Below, one piece after another: positions 35,294 to 42,982 of a DNA stretch of 64,000 bases. How positions within the stretch are numbered: the stretch's first letter is position 1; each line of letters opens with the position of its first letter. The stretch comes from Pedobacter sp. MC2016-24 (lineage in GTDB: Bacteria; Bacteroidota; Bacteroidia; Sphingobacteriales; Sphingobacteriaceae): the NCBI RefSeq assembly GCF_015223055.1, contig NZ_JADFBX010000001.1:744001-808000 (forward strand), written 5' to 3'. A model generated the notes under the pieces. That model ran no database searches, was not told the DNA's origin, and was given only the letters and a program-made list of their open reading frames with translations. The position numbers and the translations under genes were made by a program.

Positions 35294-35371
35294 TTAAAAT
35301 TTTTCGGGTTTGATCAGCACATAAATCATATAAATGAATACGGCGATAGCGATAAGGAATAATGCAATCAT
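35294..35371 (-). CDS. kdpF: Potassium-transporting ATPase small subunit KdpF
   Basis: A 25-residue peptide from ATG 35371, ending YVLIKPEKF, in line with the Y-x-L-xxPExF end of known KdpF. It is one hydrophobic helix lying directly before kdpA. KdpF stabilises the KdpFABC complex. Confidence 0.88.
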   Translation of the reverse strand: MIALFLIAIAVFIYMIYVLIKPEKF

Positions 35372-35376
35372 AATTG

Positions 35377-35463
35377 TTAGATTTTTTCGAACCAGTCGAT
35401 AGATTTGTAAAATAACCAGCACATGATAAGTAAGGCCAGCAGCAATAAAAGGATTGTTAACAT
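35377..35463 (-). CDS. Second KdpF-sized membrane peptide (28 aa) upstream of kdpF
   Basis: ORF from ATG 35463 to TAA 35377-35379; the peptide begins MLTILLLLLALLIMCWLFYK and ends SIDWFEKI. It is a single helix with a short polar tail, 5 bases before the kdpF start. Gene order and codon-to-codon spacing suggest it is translated as the first kdp gene. I know of no named counterpart. Confidence 0.6.
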   Translation of the reverse strand: MLTILLLLLALLIMCWLFYKSIDWFEKI

Positions 35464-35584
35464 AGTTGTATTGTTTTTGGTAAGCCCTAGCCAATTGGCA
35501 TACCACAATAAATAAACAACCATTAAAACACTGATTATCAGAAACAAACAAATAAAAATCACAATCCACCAATCTTACACCTTA

Positions 35585-35615
35585 AAAAAACCCTTTCAAA
35601 ATGGAAGGGTTTTTT
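35585..35615. terminator. Bidirectional terminator-like hairpin in the kdp/MFS divergent gap
   Basis: AAAAAACCCTT (35585-35595) pairs perfectly with AAGGGTTTTTT (35605-35615) with a 9-base loop and T-runs on both strands. It follows no gene 3' end: both neighbouring genes read away from it. It could insulate the two promoters or attenuate the kdp leader. Confidence 0.6.
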
Positions 35616-35663
35616 ATCAAAACGACAGGCAGCGTCAAGCTTCTGACTTTTCCTGAAAGTTGA

Positions 35664-35707
35664 AATAAAGTAATTAAACAAGCTTAAGCTTGTTTAATTA
35701 CTTTATT
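35664..35707. promoter_or_regulatory. Perfect 44-bp palindrome overlapping the MFS promoter
   Basis: The left half 35664-35685 and right half 35686-35707 are exact reverse complements with no spacer; the centre is AAGCTTAAGCTT. The right half covers the -33 TTG (35690-35692) of the MFS promoter and ends 4 bases before the -7 element. This suggests an operator, or alternatively an upstream activator site for kdp about 190 bp away. Confidence 0.85.
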
Positions 35708-35718
35708 GAGGTACCTTT
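35690..35718 (+). promoter_or_regulatory. Promoter of the MFS gene (TTG-N18-TACCTTTG)
   Basis: TTG 35690-35692 and TACCTTTG 35711-35718 have near-standard spacing. Transcription should start near 35724, 13 bases before the ATG at 35737. Confidence 0.68.
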
Positions 35719-35736
35719 GTTGGATATTACTAAACG

Positions 35737-37146
35737 ATGGAAAATAGCAGCACAACAACCAAATGGTCGGAATTATTATCTGGTAAAAACGGACTCAGAT
35801 CAATTGCACTTGCAGGAGGTGTCATGCTGCATGCTACCGATGTATACCTGGCAACCACCATCATGCCGTCCATCACTACCGAACTTGGCGGCTTATCTTT
35901 TTACGCCTGGGCAACCACCGTTTATGTAGTGGCGGCCATTATGGGTTCTGTAATATCTTCTCAACATCTGGCCCGGCGGGGACCGAAAGTGGCCTATAGA
36001 ATTGCAGCCGTTTTATTTGCGGCAGGTTCAACCGTAAGTGCCCTTGCACCCAATATGGGTATATTATTGATCGGACGCTTCATCCAGGGAGTTGGTGGCG
36101 GATTACTGTTTGCCCTCTCCTATGCCATGATCAGAATTGTATTTGAAGAAAAACTCTGGCCCCGGGCAATGGCGCTGGTTTCGGCAATGTGGGGCATTTC
36201 TGCATTTTCCGGACCATTCATCGGCGGATTATTTGCCCAATATGGTCACTGGAGATCCGCATTTTTCACACTCGTAGTCATTGCCATCCTGTTATTGGTG
36301 TTAACAGAAAACATATTACCTGCAAAGGCTTCATCAAATCCTACCCGACAAAAATTACCTGGAGTACAGCTGTTGTTACTGACCATAGCAACACTGGCCA
36401 TTTCGGTAGGCAGCATTACCGATTCCTTATCCGCAAATATCGCAGGACTGTCCTTTGCTGCATTACTTTTTGGTTATTTGTTGTGGATAGAAAAAAAATC
36501 GGGCAACCGTTTACTTCCAACAGGTGCATACAAAATAACCAGGCCGCTGGGCGCAACTTACCTGGTTATTGCTTTACTGAGCATTGCTACGGCTGTTGAA
36601 ATTTACATCCCCTATTTCATGCAGGTTATTCACGGTTTTTCACCACTGGCATCGGGATACCTGACCGTTGTGATTGCTTTTGGCTGGTCATTTGCCTCCA
36701 TATCCTTTTCTGGATTTCCGAAAGAAAAAGCCAAATTGTTGATGACACTCGGCCCTTTTACGGTTTTGGCAGGTATGGTTGGCTTCGCCATCCTGATGCC
36801 TTTAACGCAAAGCAGTCAGGGCCTTTACTTCATTCTGATGTGCATCTGCTTGTTTTCCATAGGGATTGGCGTAGGTATGGGCTGGCCACATTTGCTAACC
36901 AGGGTACTGACGTCCAGTGCCAAAGGAGAAGAAGAAAAAGCCTCGGCATCCATAACTACTGTCCAACTTTTGTCAACGGCCGTTGGCACGGCGCTAACTG
37001 GCCTTGTCGTCAATTCGGCAGGGATTATTAAACCCGGCGGACTACAAGGCGCGCAACAGGCTTCTTTATGGTTATTTGGCTTATTTGCATTGATGCCCTT
37101 ATGTGCAGTGCTCATTCAGCTATCACAAAAAAGAAAGGCTGGCTAA
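35737..37146 (+). CDS. MFS multidrug-efflux-type transporter (14-TM, DHA2-like)
   Basis: A 469-residue transporter with about 14 hydrophobic helices. Motif A/C features include SSQHLARRGPKVAYRIAAVLFAAGS and the helix 5 region GVGGGLLFALSYAMIRIVF, with SAMWGISAFSGPFIGGLFAQYGHWRSAFF. This is the DHA2 (EmrB/QacA) pattern of proton-driven drug exporters. It interrupts the kdp region between kdpF and the sigma-54 regulator and ends 2 bases from the convergent regulator gene. No cognate repressor gene is next to it, although its promoter overlaps a 44-bp palindrome. Confidence 0.88.
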   Translation: MENSSTTTKWSELLSGKNGLRSIALAGGVMLHATDVYLATTIMPSITTELGGLSFYAWATTVYVVAAIMGSVISSQHLARRGPKVAYRIAAVLFAAGSTVSALAPNMGILLIGRFIQGVGGGLLFALSYAMIRIVFEEKLWPRAMALVSAMWGISAFSGPFIGGLFAQYGHWRSAFFTLVVIAILLLVLTENILPAKASSNPTRQKLPGVQLLLLTIATLAISVGSITDSLSANIAGLSFAALLFGYLLWIEKKSGNRLLPTGAYKITRPLGATYLVIALLSIATAVEIYIPYFMQVIHGFSPLASGYLTVVIAFGWSFASISFSGFPKEKAKLLMTLGPFTVLAGMVGFAILMPLTQSSQGLYFILMCICLFSIGIGVGMGWPHLLTRVLTSSAKGEEEKASASITTVQLLSTAVGTALTGLVVNSAGIIKPGGLQGAQQASLWLFGLFALMPLCAVLIQLSQKRKAG

Positions 37147-37148
37147 AA

Positions 37149-38486
37149 TCAGCTGATCTGGTATTCTTCCATCTTGCGGTATAAAGTAGTCAGTCCAATA
37201 CCGAGTAAACGGGCAGTTTCCGTCTTGTTTCCCTGGGTATGCTTCAGGACTTTAATGATGTGCTGCTTTTCAACAGTCTCCATTCTAAGCACATCGGCTT
37301 CCGCCCCCTTGGTGTCCACATGAAACTCATAGGGAAGTAGAGCCGAATTCAACTCCTGGCTATCCGCCAGGATCACGACCCTTTCCATGACATTTTTAAG
37401 CTCCCTGATATTGCCTTTCCAACTGTGTTTCAACAATAGCGCTTCAAAACCGTTACTCATCTGAAAATCTGGTTTATTTACCTTCATGGCAAATTCTTTC
37501 AGGTAGTATCTGGCCAGTAACAGCACGTCAGATTTACGTTGGGAAAGCGGCGGCAGCTCAATAGAAAAAACGGATAGGCGGTAATAAAGATCGAGGCGAA
37601 ATTTACCCGCTTCGGCTTCCAGTTTCAAATCTCTATTGGTGGCCGCAATGATACGCACATTAACTTTGCTGGTCTGTGTGTCCCCAACTTTAATAAAGGT
37701 TTGATTTTCCAGTACGCGAAGTAATTTGGCTTGTAAGTCGAGGTTCATCTCCCCGATCTCGTCTAAAAAAATGGTTCCTTCATTCGCCTCTTCCAGCAAA
37801 CCTTTTTTATCGCGGGTTGCACCAGTAAAGGCCCCTTCTTTATGTCCAAAAAGTTCACTTTCCAGCAATTCATGATTGAAGCCGCTGCAATTGATGGCCA
37901 CAAATGGTTTGGTATTCCGCAGACTTTCGTAATGAATGGCCTGGGCAAACACTTCTTTACCGGTACCAGTTTCGCCAAGAAGCAACACCGTAGTGTCTGT
38001 TACTGCTACCTTTTGCGCCAAATCTACAGCTGCCCTAAGTGCTTTAGACTGACCTAAAATGCTGCTAAAGCTGTATTTCTTAATCACCTTATTTTCGAGT
38101 TCTGTAACCCGGTATTGCAATTTCGCCTTGTCCAGCGCTTTGTAAACCAGGGGGATGATCTTATCGTTATCATCCCCCTTGGTGATGTAATCAAATGCAC
38201 CATTACGCATGGCCATTACGCCATCTGCAATGGTTCCAAAAGCAGTCAGATTGATTACCTCTGCATGAGGCTTGATCTTTTTAATTTCTTTAACCAGTGC
38301 TACGCCATTAAAATCAGGTAATTTAACATCGCTGATTACGACATAAACATCCTGAGCGGCTAAGATTTTCAAACCTTCCTTCCCGGTATTGGCCTGAAAA
38401 ACTTTGAAACCTTCCAGTTCTATGATGCGTGCCAAAAGGCTGCAAATCTTTTTTTCGTCATCTATAATTAGAACCGTGTATTGCAT
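37149..38486 (-). CDS. Sigma-54-dependent response regulator (NtrC type)
   Basis: 445 residues from ATG 38486 (a TTG at 38504 is in frame but less likely). The receiver domain (1-120) has the phosphoacceptor Asp in VISDVKLPDFNG. The AAA+ domain (about 140-375) has Walker A GETGTGKEVFA, the sigma-54-contacting GAFTGA loop, Walker B GTIFLDEIGEM and R-fingers. A Fis-type HTH (TARLLGIGLTTLYRKMEEYQ) ends the protein. It converges with the MFS gene. Given the split KdpD and kinase nearby and the lack of a KdpE, it is the likely kdp regulator, which would make kdp sigma-54-dependent here. That link is inferred. Confidence 0.93.
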   Translation of the reverse strand: MQYTVLIIDDEKKICSLLARIIELEGFKVFQANTGKEGLKILAAQDVYVVISDVKLPDFNGVALVKEIKKIKPHAEVINLTAFGTIADGVMAMRNGAFDYITKGDDNDKIIPLVYKALDKAKLQYRVTELENKVIKKYSFSSILGQSKALRAAVDLAQKVAVTDTTVLLLGETGTGKEVFAQAIHYESLRNTKPFVAINCSGFNHELLESELFGHKEGAFTGATRDKKGLLEEANEGTIFLDEIGEMNLDLQAKLLRVLENQTFIKVGDTQTSKVNVRIIAATNRDLKLEAEAGKFRLDLYYRLSVFSIELPPLSQRKSDVLLLARYYLKEFAMKVNKPDFQMSNGFEALLLKHSWKGNIRELKNVMERVVILADSQELNSALLPYEFHVDTKGAEADVLRMETVEKQHIIKVLKHTQGNKTETARLLGIGLTTLYRKMEEYQIS

Positions 38487-38506
38487 AGCTGATAATTTCG
38501 ACAATA

Positions 38507-39124
38507 TTAGTAATTATTCGAGACAAGTTGCGATTTATAACCCTGTTCTGTCAATACAGCAGAATTTTCAGGGCTCACCACTGCGGTCTGAGGATCAAAC
38601 AACATTGCAGTACACAAACAATTACACTTCTTTTTACCTTGAAGAATATCGTAATTCACACAACTTTTACAGCCAGCCCAAAAAATATCATCCTGTGTGA
38701 TTTCTTCAAAACCAACAGGCTGAAAACCCAAACGGCTGTTCATTTTCATTACCGCCGTTCCAGAGGTGATGCTAAAAACCTTTGCGTCTGGATAAAGTCG
38801 GCGTGACATCTTAAATATCCTTTCTTTAATGGCTTTTGCAACCCCCGCATTTCTAAAACGAGGTGCAACAATAAGACCAGAGTTGGAAACAAAGGCTCCG
38901 CCTTCCCAAACTTCCAGATAGGCAAAACCTGCCCATTCCCCGGCTGCCGTAACTGCAACTACTGCTTTGTCTGCCCGCATTTTCTCGGCAATTGAAGCTG
39001 GAGTTCTTTTGGAGATTCCGGAGCCGCGTAAAATGGCTGAGGCTTCTATTTCCTGCACGATCTCATCGGCGTATTTAATATCATTCATTGTGGCAATACG
39101 CACAAATATCATTGGATGTTCCAT
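38507..39124 (-). CDS. GNAT-family N-acetyltransferase, ArgA-like
   Basis: About 205 residues from ATG 39124 (39112 is an alternative). The GNAT fold shows GFAYLEVWEGGAFVSNSGLIVAPRFRNAGVAKAIKERIF, the acetyl-CoA-binding segment. The C-terminus has a Cys-rich tail (GCKSCVNYDI...KKCNCLCTAMLFDP). Bacteroidota proteins with this tail usually stand first in arginine biosynthesis clusters and probably make N-acetylglutamate or a related intermediate. No arg genes are in this window, so this copy is isolated. The gene ends 20 bases before the regulator start. Confidence 0.75.
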   Translation of the reverse strand: MEHPMIFVRIATMNDIKYADEIVQEIEASAILRGSGISKRTPASIAEKMRADKAVVAVTAAGEWAGFAYLEVWEGGAFVSNSGLIVAPRFRNAGVAKAIKERIFKMSRRLYPDAKVFSITSGTAVMKMNSRLGFQPVGFEEITQDDIFWAGCKSCVNYDILQGKKKCNCLCTAMLFDPQTAVVSPENSAVLTEQGYKSQLVSNNY

Positions 39125-39192
39125 GATCATTTTATTTTTGTTACAGACACCATTCCAAGTCCTGTGCCGGAATGCCACATGTAAACTCAACC

Positions 39193-39204
39193 TGATAATT
39201 ATCA
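39193..39204. promoter_or_regulatory. Isolated FNR-like palindrome TGATAATTATCA
   Basis: A perfect TGAT-N4-ATCA dyad in the divergent gap between the acetyltransferase and SCO1/cytochrome c genes. It does not have the 36.5-base spacing to the -7 element at 39290-39297. About four such matches are expected by chance in the window, so this is weak. Confidence 0.3.
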
Positions 39205-39289
39205 AGCCCTTAAAGCCGGTATTTATTTCATGACCCTATCATGGCAATTCAATACCTTATCAAAATGACAGGGTTAATTTCATTTTAGT

Positions 39290-39297
39290 TACCTTTG
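39290..39297 (+). promoter_or_regulatory. -7 element of the SCO1/cytochrome c genes (TACCTTTG)
   Basis: Exact TAnnTTTG, 23 bases before the ATG at 39321. A -33 TTG is not obvious. Confidence 0.55.
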
Positions 39298-39320
39298 CCA
39301 AGGTTTTACAATCGATTATC

Positions 39321-39974
39321 ATGAAGTTTAAACTTTCCACATCCTTAATCCTCTTCACTGCTGCTGTTATGTTCCTCTCCTCTTGTACAGGAGATAAAAA
39401 ATTACCAATTCTGGGCCCACGCGCTGCTGAAACGGTAAAAAATGCAGACGGGACAAGTCACGTAGATACCGTTTATCAAACCATTCCTGATTTTCGTTTT
39501 TTAAACCAGGATAGCGTTTACATCACCAATGACAATTTCAAAGATAAAATTTACATTGCCGATTTCTTTTTCACCTCCTGTTCTACCATCTGTCCAACCA
39601 TGCACAGGAATATGAAAACCATATTTGAAAAATACAAAGACAATCCGGAAGTGATGTACCTTTCACATACCATTGATTTTAAATATGACAAACCAGCTGT
39701 ACTTAAAAAATATGCACAAAAGCTGGGTGTTGACAATGGTAAATGGCAATTTGCTTACGGATCAAAAGACAGCATTTACAAAATTGCAGAGCACAGCTAC
39801 CTGGTTGCGGTCATGGAAGATACGACTGCCAGAGAAGGTTATGTACACCAGGGTTGGCTGGTATTGATCGACAAACAAAAGCGCATACGTGGTGCTTATG
39901 ACGGAACAAATCCAAAACAGGTGGAGCAATTGATGAAAGATATCCCTGTTTTACTGGCTGAAGATAAAAAATAA
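39321..39974 (+). CDS. SCO1/SenC-family copper chaperone lipoprotein (copy 2)
   Basis: A 217-residue lipoprotein (FLSSC, Cys22) with the SCO CxxxC (FTSCSTICP, C87 and C91) and H176 in GYVHQGWLVL. The layout matches copy 1 at 19434, including TIPDFRFLNQDS versus TIPDFKLWNQDS, so the two are paralogues. It lies 2 bases before a cytochrome c gene and so probably serves an electron-transfer or oxidase-maturation role. Confidence 0.94.
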   Translation: MKFKLSTSLILFTAAVMFLSSCTGDKKLPILGPRAAETVKNADGTSHVDTVYQTIPDFRFLNQDSVYITNDNFKDKIYIADFFFTSCSTICPTMHRNMKTIFEKYKDNPEVMYLSHTIDFKYDKPAVLKKYAQKLGVDNGKWQFAYGSKDSIYKIAEHSYLVAVMEDTTAREGYVHQGWLVLIDKQKRIRGAYDGTNPKQVEQLMKDIPVLLAEDKK

Positions 39975-39976
39975 GC

Positions 39977-40399
39977 ATGCGAAAGTTCCTGATCGGCTCA
40001 TTATTTCTTTTGGTAATCGCCACCATCATCTATTCTTGTCAGGATGCTGGTAAAATCAAACAAGATGTGTATTATGTCAATGGCCGGGATCTTTACATCA
40101 AACACTGCCAGAATTGTCACGGTGCTAATGGTGAAGGTTTAGGAAAATTAACACCCCCATTAACAGATACCATTTTTTTAAAAAAGAATAAACAACAGAT
40201 TGCCTGTTTCATCAAAAACGGGATCAAATCCCCGATTATTGTAAATGGCCAGATGTATGAAGGCAGCATGCCTGATTTTCCAACACTGGCCAATATCGAT
40301 ATGGCACAACTGGTAGTCTACATCAGCAATTCATTTGGCAACAAACAAGGCATGTATACACAGGAAGAAATAGCCCGGGACCTTAAAAACTGCCGGTAA
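39977..40399 (+). CDS. Small c-type cytochrome lipoprotein
   Basis: 140 residues: a lipoprotein-type N-terminus (LLVIATIIYSC), a single heme c site CQNCH (about residues 38-42, LYIKHCQNCHGANGEG) and a distal Met region (GQMYEGSMPDFP). This is a class I cytochrome c of the cbb3/cytochrome-c-6-like size, anchored in the periplasm. It is 2 bases after SCO1 and so translated with it. It could feed electrons to an oxidase such as the cco complex. Confidence 0.92.
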   Translation: MRKFLIGSLFLLVIATIIYSCQDAGKIKQDVYYVNGRDLYIKHCQNCHGANGEGLGKLTPPLTDTIFLKKNKQQIACFIKNGIKSPIIVNGQMYEGSMPDFPTLANIDMAQLVVYISNSFGNKQGMYTQEEIARDLKNCR

Positions 40400-40486
40400 A
40401 AAATTTTCGCTGTTTATATTAATTATTACACGGTAAATCCTTTTTTTTCTTTATCATTGGTTACACACTAATGAAACATTTAAATT

Positions 40487-41107
40487 ATGAAAAAATTTTT
40501 TTTATTAACCATAGCTACGGCTATTGGTACCTTCGGCTACGCGCAAAAGATTTACACCAGTCCAGACTTCAAACAACTGAGTAACCAGCACAAAACACTC
40601 GCAATTTTGCCCGCGGAAGTGAAGCTAAGTTACAAGATTCCACCCCGGTATACCGATTATGGAGCGAATAGAGATAAAGAAATTGAACTCTCCTATAAAG
40701 TTCAGTCGGCGATATATTCTGCTTTATTAAGCCGTAAAACAAAAAACAAAATCACTTACCAGGATCTTGACAAAACGAATCTCTTATTAAAAAAAGCAGG
40801 AATGCTGGACAGTCTCGGTAATTTTACGAAAGAAGAAATTGCAAAAGTACTGAGTGTTGATGCGATCATTTCAGAAAAGTACGAAGTCGAATATTTCAAC
40901 ACGAGGCAAGAGCCAGCGCCGGCAACAGCAGCTGCATCGATTACAGGTTCAGCAGCGCTAACCATGTTTCTGAATGACAGTAGATCCGGCAATTTACTTT
41001 GGAGATTTAACACGAATGATCTGAGTTATTACAGTGTATATTCAAGTATGAATATGATTGATGAGGTCACAAAAAAACCCATAAAAAACTTTCCTTATTC
41101 AAAATAA
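40487..41107 (+). CDS. Secreted protein of unknown function
   Basis: 206 residues with a signal peptide (MKKFFLLTIATAIGTFGYAQ) and a mature part beginning KIYTSPDFKQLSNQHKTLAILPAEVKLSYK. The LAILP strand followed by a helical region and IAKVLSVDAIISEKYEVEY resembles periplasmic proteins of the CsgG/GNA1162-like fold (nucleotide-free Rossmann-like), but the similarity is only by eye. It stands alone downstream of the cytochrome gene with an 87-base gap. Confidence 0.7.
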   Translation: MKKFFLLTIATAIGTFGYAQKIYTSPDFKQLSNQHKTLAILPAEVKLSYKIPPRYTDYGANRDKEIELSYKVQSAIYSALLSRKTKNKITYQDLDKTNLLLKKAGMLDSLGNFTKEEIAKVLSVDAIISEKYEVEYFNTRQEPAPATAAASITGSAALTMFLNDSRSGNLLWRFNTNDLSYYSVYSSMNMIDEVTKKPIKNFPYSK

Positions 41108-41128
41108 AGCCTAAAAAACAAGACTGAA

Positions 41129-41836
41129 CTATAAATTTTTGTCAGCGACATAAGTTTGCAAAGAATTCCGATAGCCCTCACCTATCGGAATTTCTACACC
41201 TGCTGTTACCAATTGTGCTTTCTGCACAGATTCAATTTTATCAAGCGCAATGATATAAGATTTATGCACCCGCATAAAGCGTTCCGTGCCCAGCTTCTCT
41301 TCAATTGACCTTAAGCCCATCCTGGTCATTACCGGTTTACCATCTACCAGGTTAATTTTCACGTAATCTTTCATACCTTCAATAAAGGTAATGTCCTGTA
41401 TCCTGATTTTTACCAGGGAATAATTGGCATTCACAAAAACATGGTCATGCTCAGTTAAAATGCTCCTCGACTGCAAATGCCGGGCCTGGTAAAGCTCATG
41501 CGCCTTTTGTACTGCTTTTAAAAACCGGGAAAAGGGCACTGGTTTCACCAGGTAATCTACCACATCGAGGTTAAAACCATCCAAAGCATGTTCTGCATAA
41601 GCCGTCACCAGGATCACCATAGGTGGATTGCTCAGCGACCGCAGCAACTCCAGACCGTTCAAACCAGGCATGTGGATATCCAGGAACATCAGGTCAATTT
41701 GCTGCGTTTTCAAAACTTCCAATACCTGCATTGGCTTGCGACAACAAGCCGAAACGTGCAGATAAGGTATTTGTCTTACGTTATCTTCCAATAGCTCCAA
41801 TGCAGGCTTTTCATCATCTACAAGTATACAATTCAT
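41129..41836 (-). CDS. LytTR-family response regulator
   Basis: 235 residues from ATG 41836, one base after the stop of the kinase gene (the in-frame TTG at 41860 is unlikely). The receiver domain has the phosphoacceptor in LMFLDIHMPGLNG and the conserved Lys in DYLVKPVPFSRF. The LytTR DNA-binding domain (about 130-235) contains INLVDGKPVMTRMGLRSIEEKL and FMRVHKSYIIALDKIE. It forms a two-component pair with the LytS-like kinase and probably controls the downstream outer-membrane genes or other loci. Confidence 0.95.
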   Translation of the reverse strand: MNCILVDDEKPALELLEDNVRQIPYLHVSACCRKPMQVLEVLKTQQIDLMFLDIHMPGLNGLELLRSLSNPPMVILVTAYAEHALDGFNLDVVDYLVKPVPFSRFLKAVQKAHELYQARHLQSRSILTEHDHVFVNANYSLVKIRIQDITFIEGMKDYVKINLVDGKPVMTRMGLRSIEEKLGTERFMRVHKSYIIALDKIESVQKAQLVTAGVEIPIGEGYRNSLQTYVADKNL

Positions 41837-41837
41837 A

Positions 41838-42908
41838 TCATAACGTGATTTCAAGTTCAATTAAAAAAATATGGTCCGCCCTTTTGATCTCAAAAACAAA
41901 CCTTCCGGGATATAAAAGTTCCAGTCTGCGCCTGACATTGGCCAATCCGATACCGGAAGAACGCTCCGGACTCCCGACTTGTGCAGCGACTACCTCATTC
42001 ATGACCTGCAAACGCAGTTTACCTTCTTTCTCATCCAGCGCAAGCTTGATGATGATGATTGGATCCTCCAGCATCCCTATTCCATGCTTAAAAGCATTTT
42101 CAACAAAAGGAATCAGCAACATCGGTGCAATCGTATAGCGCTCAAACGGACCAGAACACTGCAACTCAATGCGCACGTCATCAGCAAAACGCAAAAGTTG
42201 CAGGTTGATGTAGTTTTTCAAATAATCAACCTCTTTGCCCAGGTTGATTTGCTTTCCGTCGTTGTCATACAGCATGTAGCGCATCAGCTGCGACAACCGG
42301 ATTAAAGAAGGCTCCATCAGTTCCGATTTTTTACGCGCCATCCCAACTAAGGTATTGAGCAGGTTGAACATAAAATGCGGACTAATCTGAGAAGATAAAA
42401 ACTCCAGCTCCGTTTTTAAATGGATGCGTTCCCGCTCCGCAATTAACCGCTCCTGTTGTTGTTTATCCAGGTAAAGCTTATAACAGTAACTGACCATAAT
42501 TACGAAAGCAAAAGGCAAAAAGGCCATCGGTGGCCCTGGCATAAATCCGTGCCTGCCTTTACCAAAATGATCTGTGCCACCTGGAGGAAAATCATGCCTG
42601 GGGAATCGGGGTATCTCGGGCATTAAAAACCTGTTGGCGATAATGAATACAACAAAACAAACCAATAACAGCGTAATGTAAATAACCATACCATTCTTTT
42701 TATCCTTTAGCGGATAGACCAGATACGTATGCACATAGAAAATTACAATCAGCAACACATTGGTCAGCACCTGGCTTTTCAGCAAACCATTCCGCATCTC
42801 CGGGGGCAAATTAACCACCCTGGAAAAAAAGGGCAAACTAAGTACAACCAGCCAAATCAACATGGGTACCAGGGCATGGAGTACTTGTTTATATTTTGTT
42901 TTGTGCAT
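41838..42908 (-). CDS. LytS-type sensor histidine kinase (His_kinase family)
   Basis: 356 residues. Four N-terminal TM helices (about 10-140) are followed by a short coiled coil and a His_kinase domain (PF06580 type) with the His in LSSQISPHFMFNLLNTLVGMARKK and an ATPase module (IPFVENAFKHGI, GIGLANVRRRLELLY). This architecture is widespread in Bacteroidota and pairs with LytTR regulators, here encoded directly downstream (1-base gap). The signal is unknown. Confidence 0.93.
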   Translation of the reverse strand: MHKTKYKQVLHALVPMLIWLVVLSLPFFSRVVNLPPEMRNGLLKSQVLTNVLLIVIFYVHTYLVYPLKDKKNGMVIYITLLLVCFVVFIIANRFLMPEIPRFPRHDFPPGGTDHFGKGRHGFMPGPPMAFLPFAFVIMVSYCYKLYLDKQQQERLIAERERIHLKTELEFLSSQISPHFMFNLLNTLVGMARKKSELMEPSLIRLSQLMRYMLYDNDGKQINLGKEVDYLKNYINLQLLRFADDVRIELQCSGPFERYTIAPMLLIPFVENAFKHGIGMLEDPIIIIKLALDEKEGKLRLQVMNEVVAAQVGSPERSSGIGLANVRRRLELLYPGRFVFEIKRADHIFLIELEITL

Positions 42909-42982
42909 GAGTTGATCAAATGAAGGTGTAAGTACCGAATTTCAGGCCGGTTCAAACGAAAGTTTCACATTTTTTAACTTTT

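Noticed and set aside
35487..35503. Sigma-54-like promoter upstream of kdp (TGGTAT-N5-TTGGC on minus strand)
   Set aside because: The -12 element has GG in place of the needed GC and the -24 box has two mismatches; not strong enough to list as a feature.
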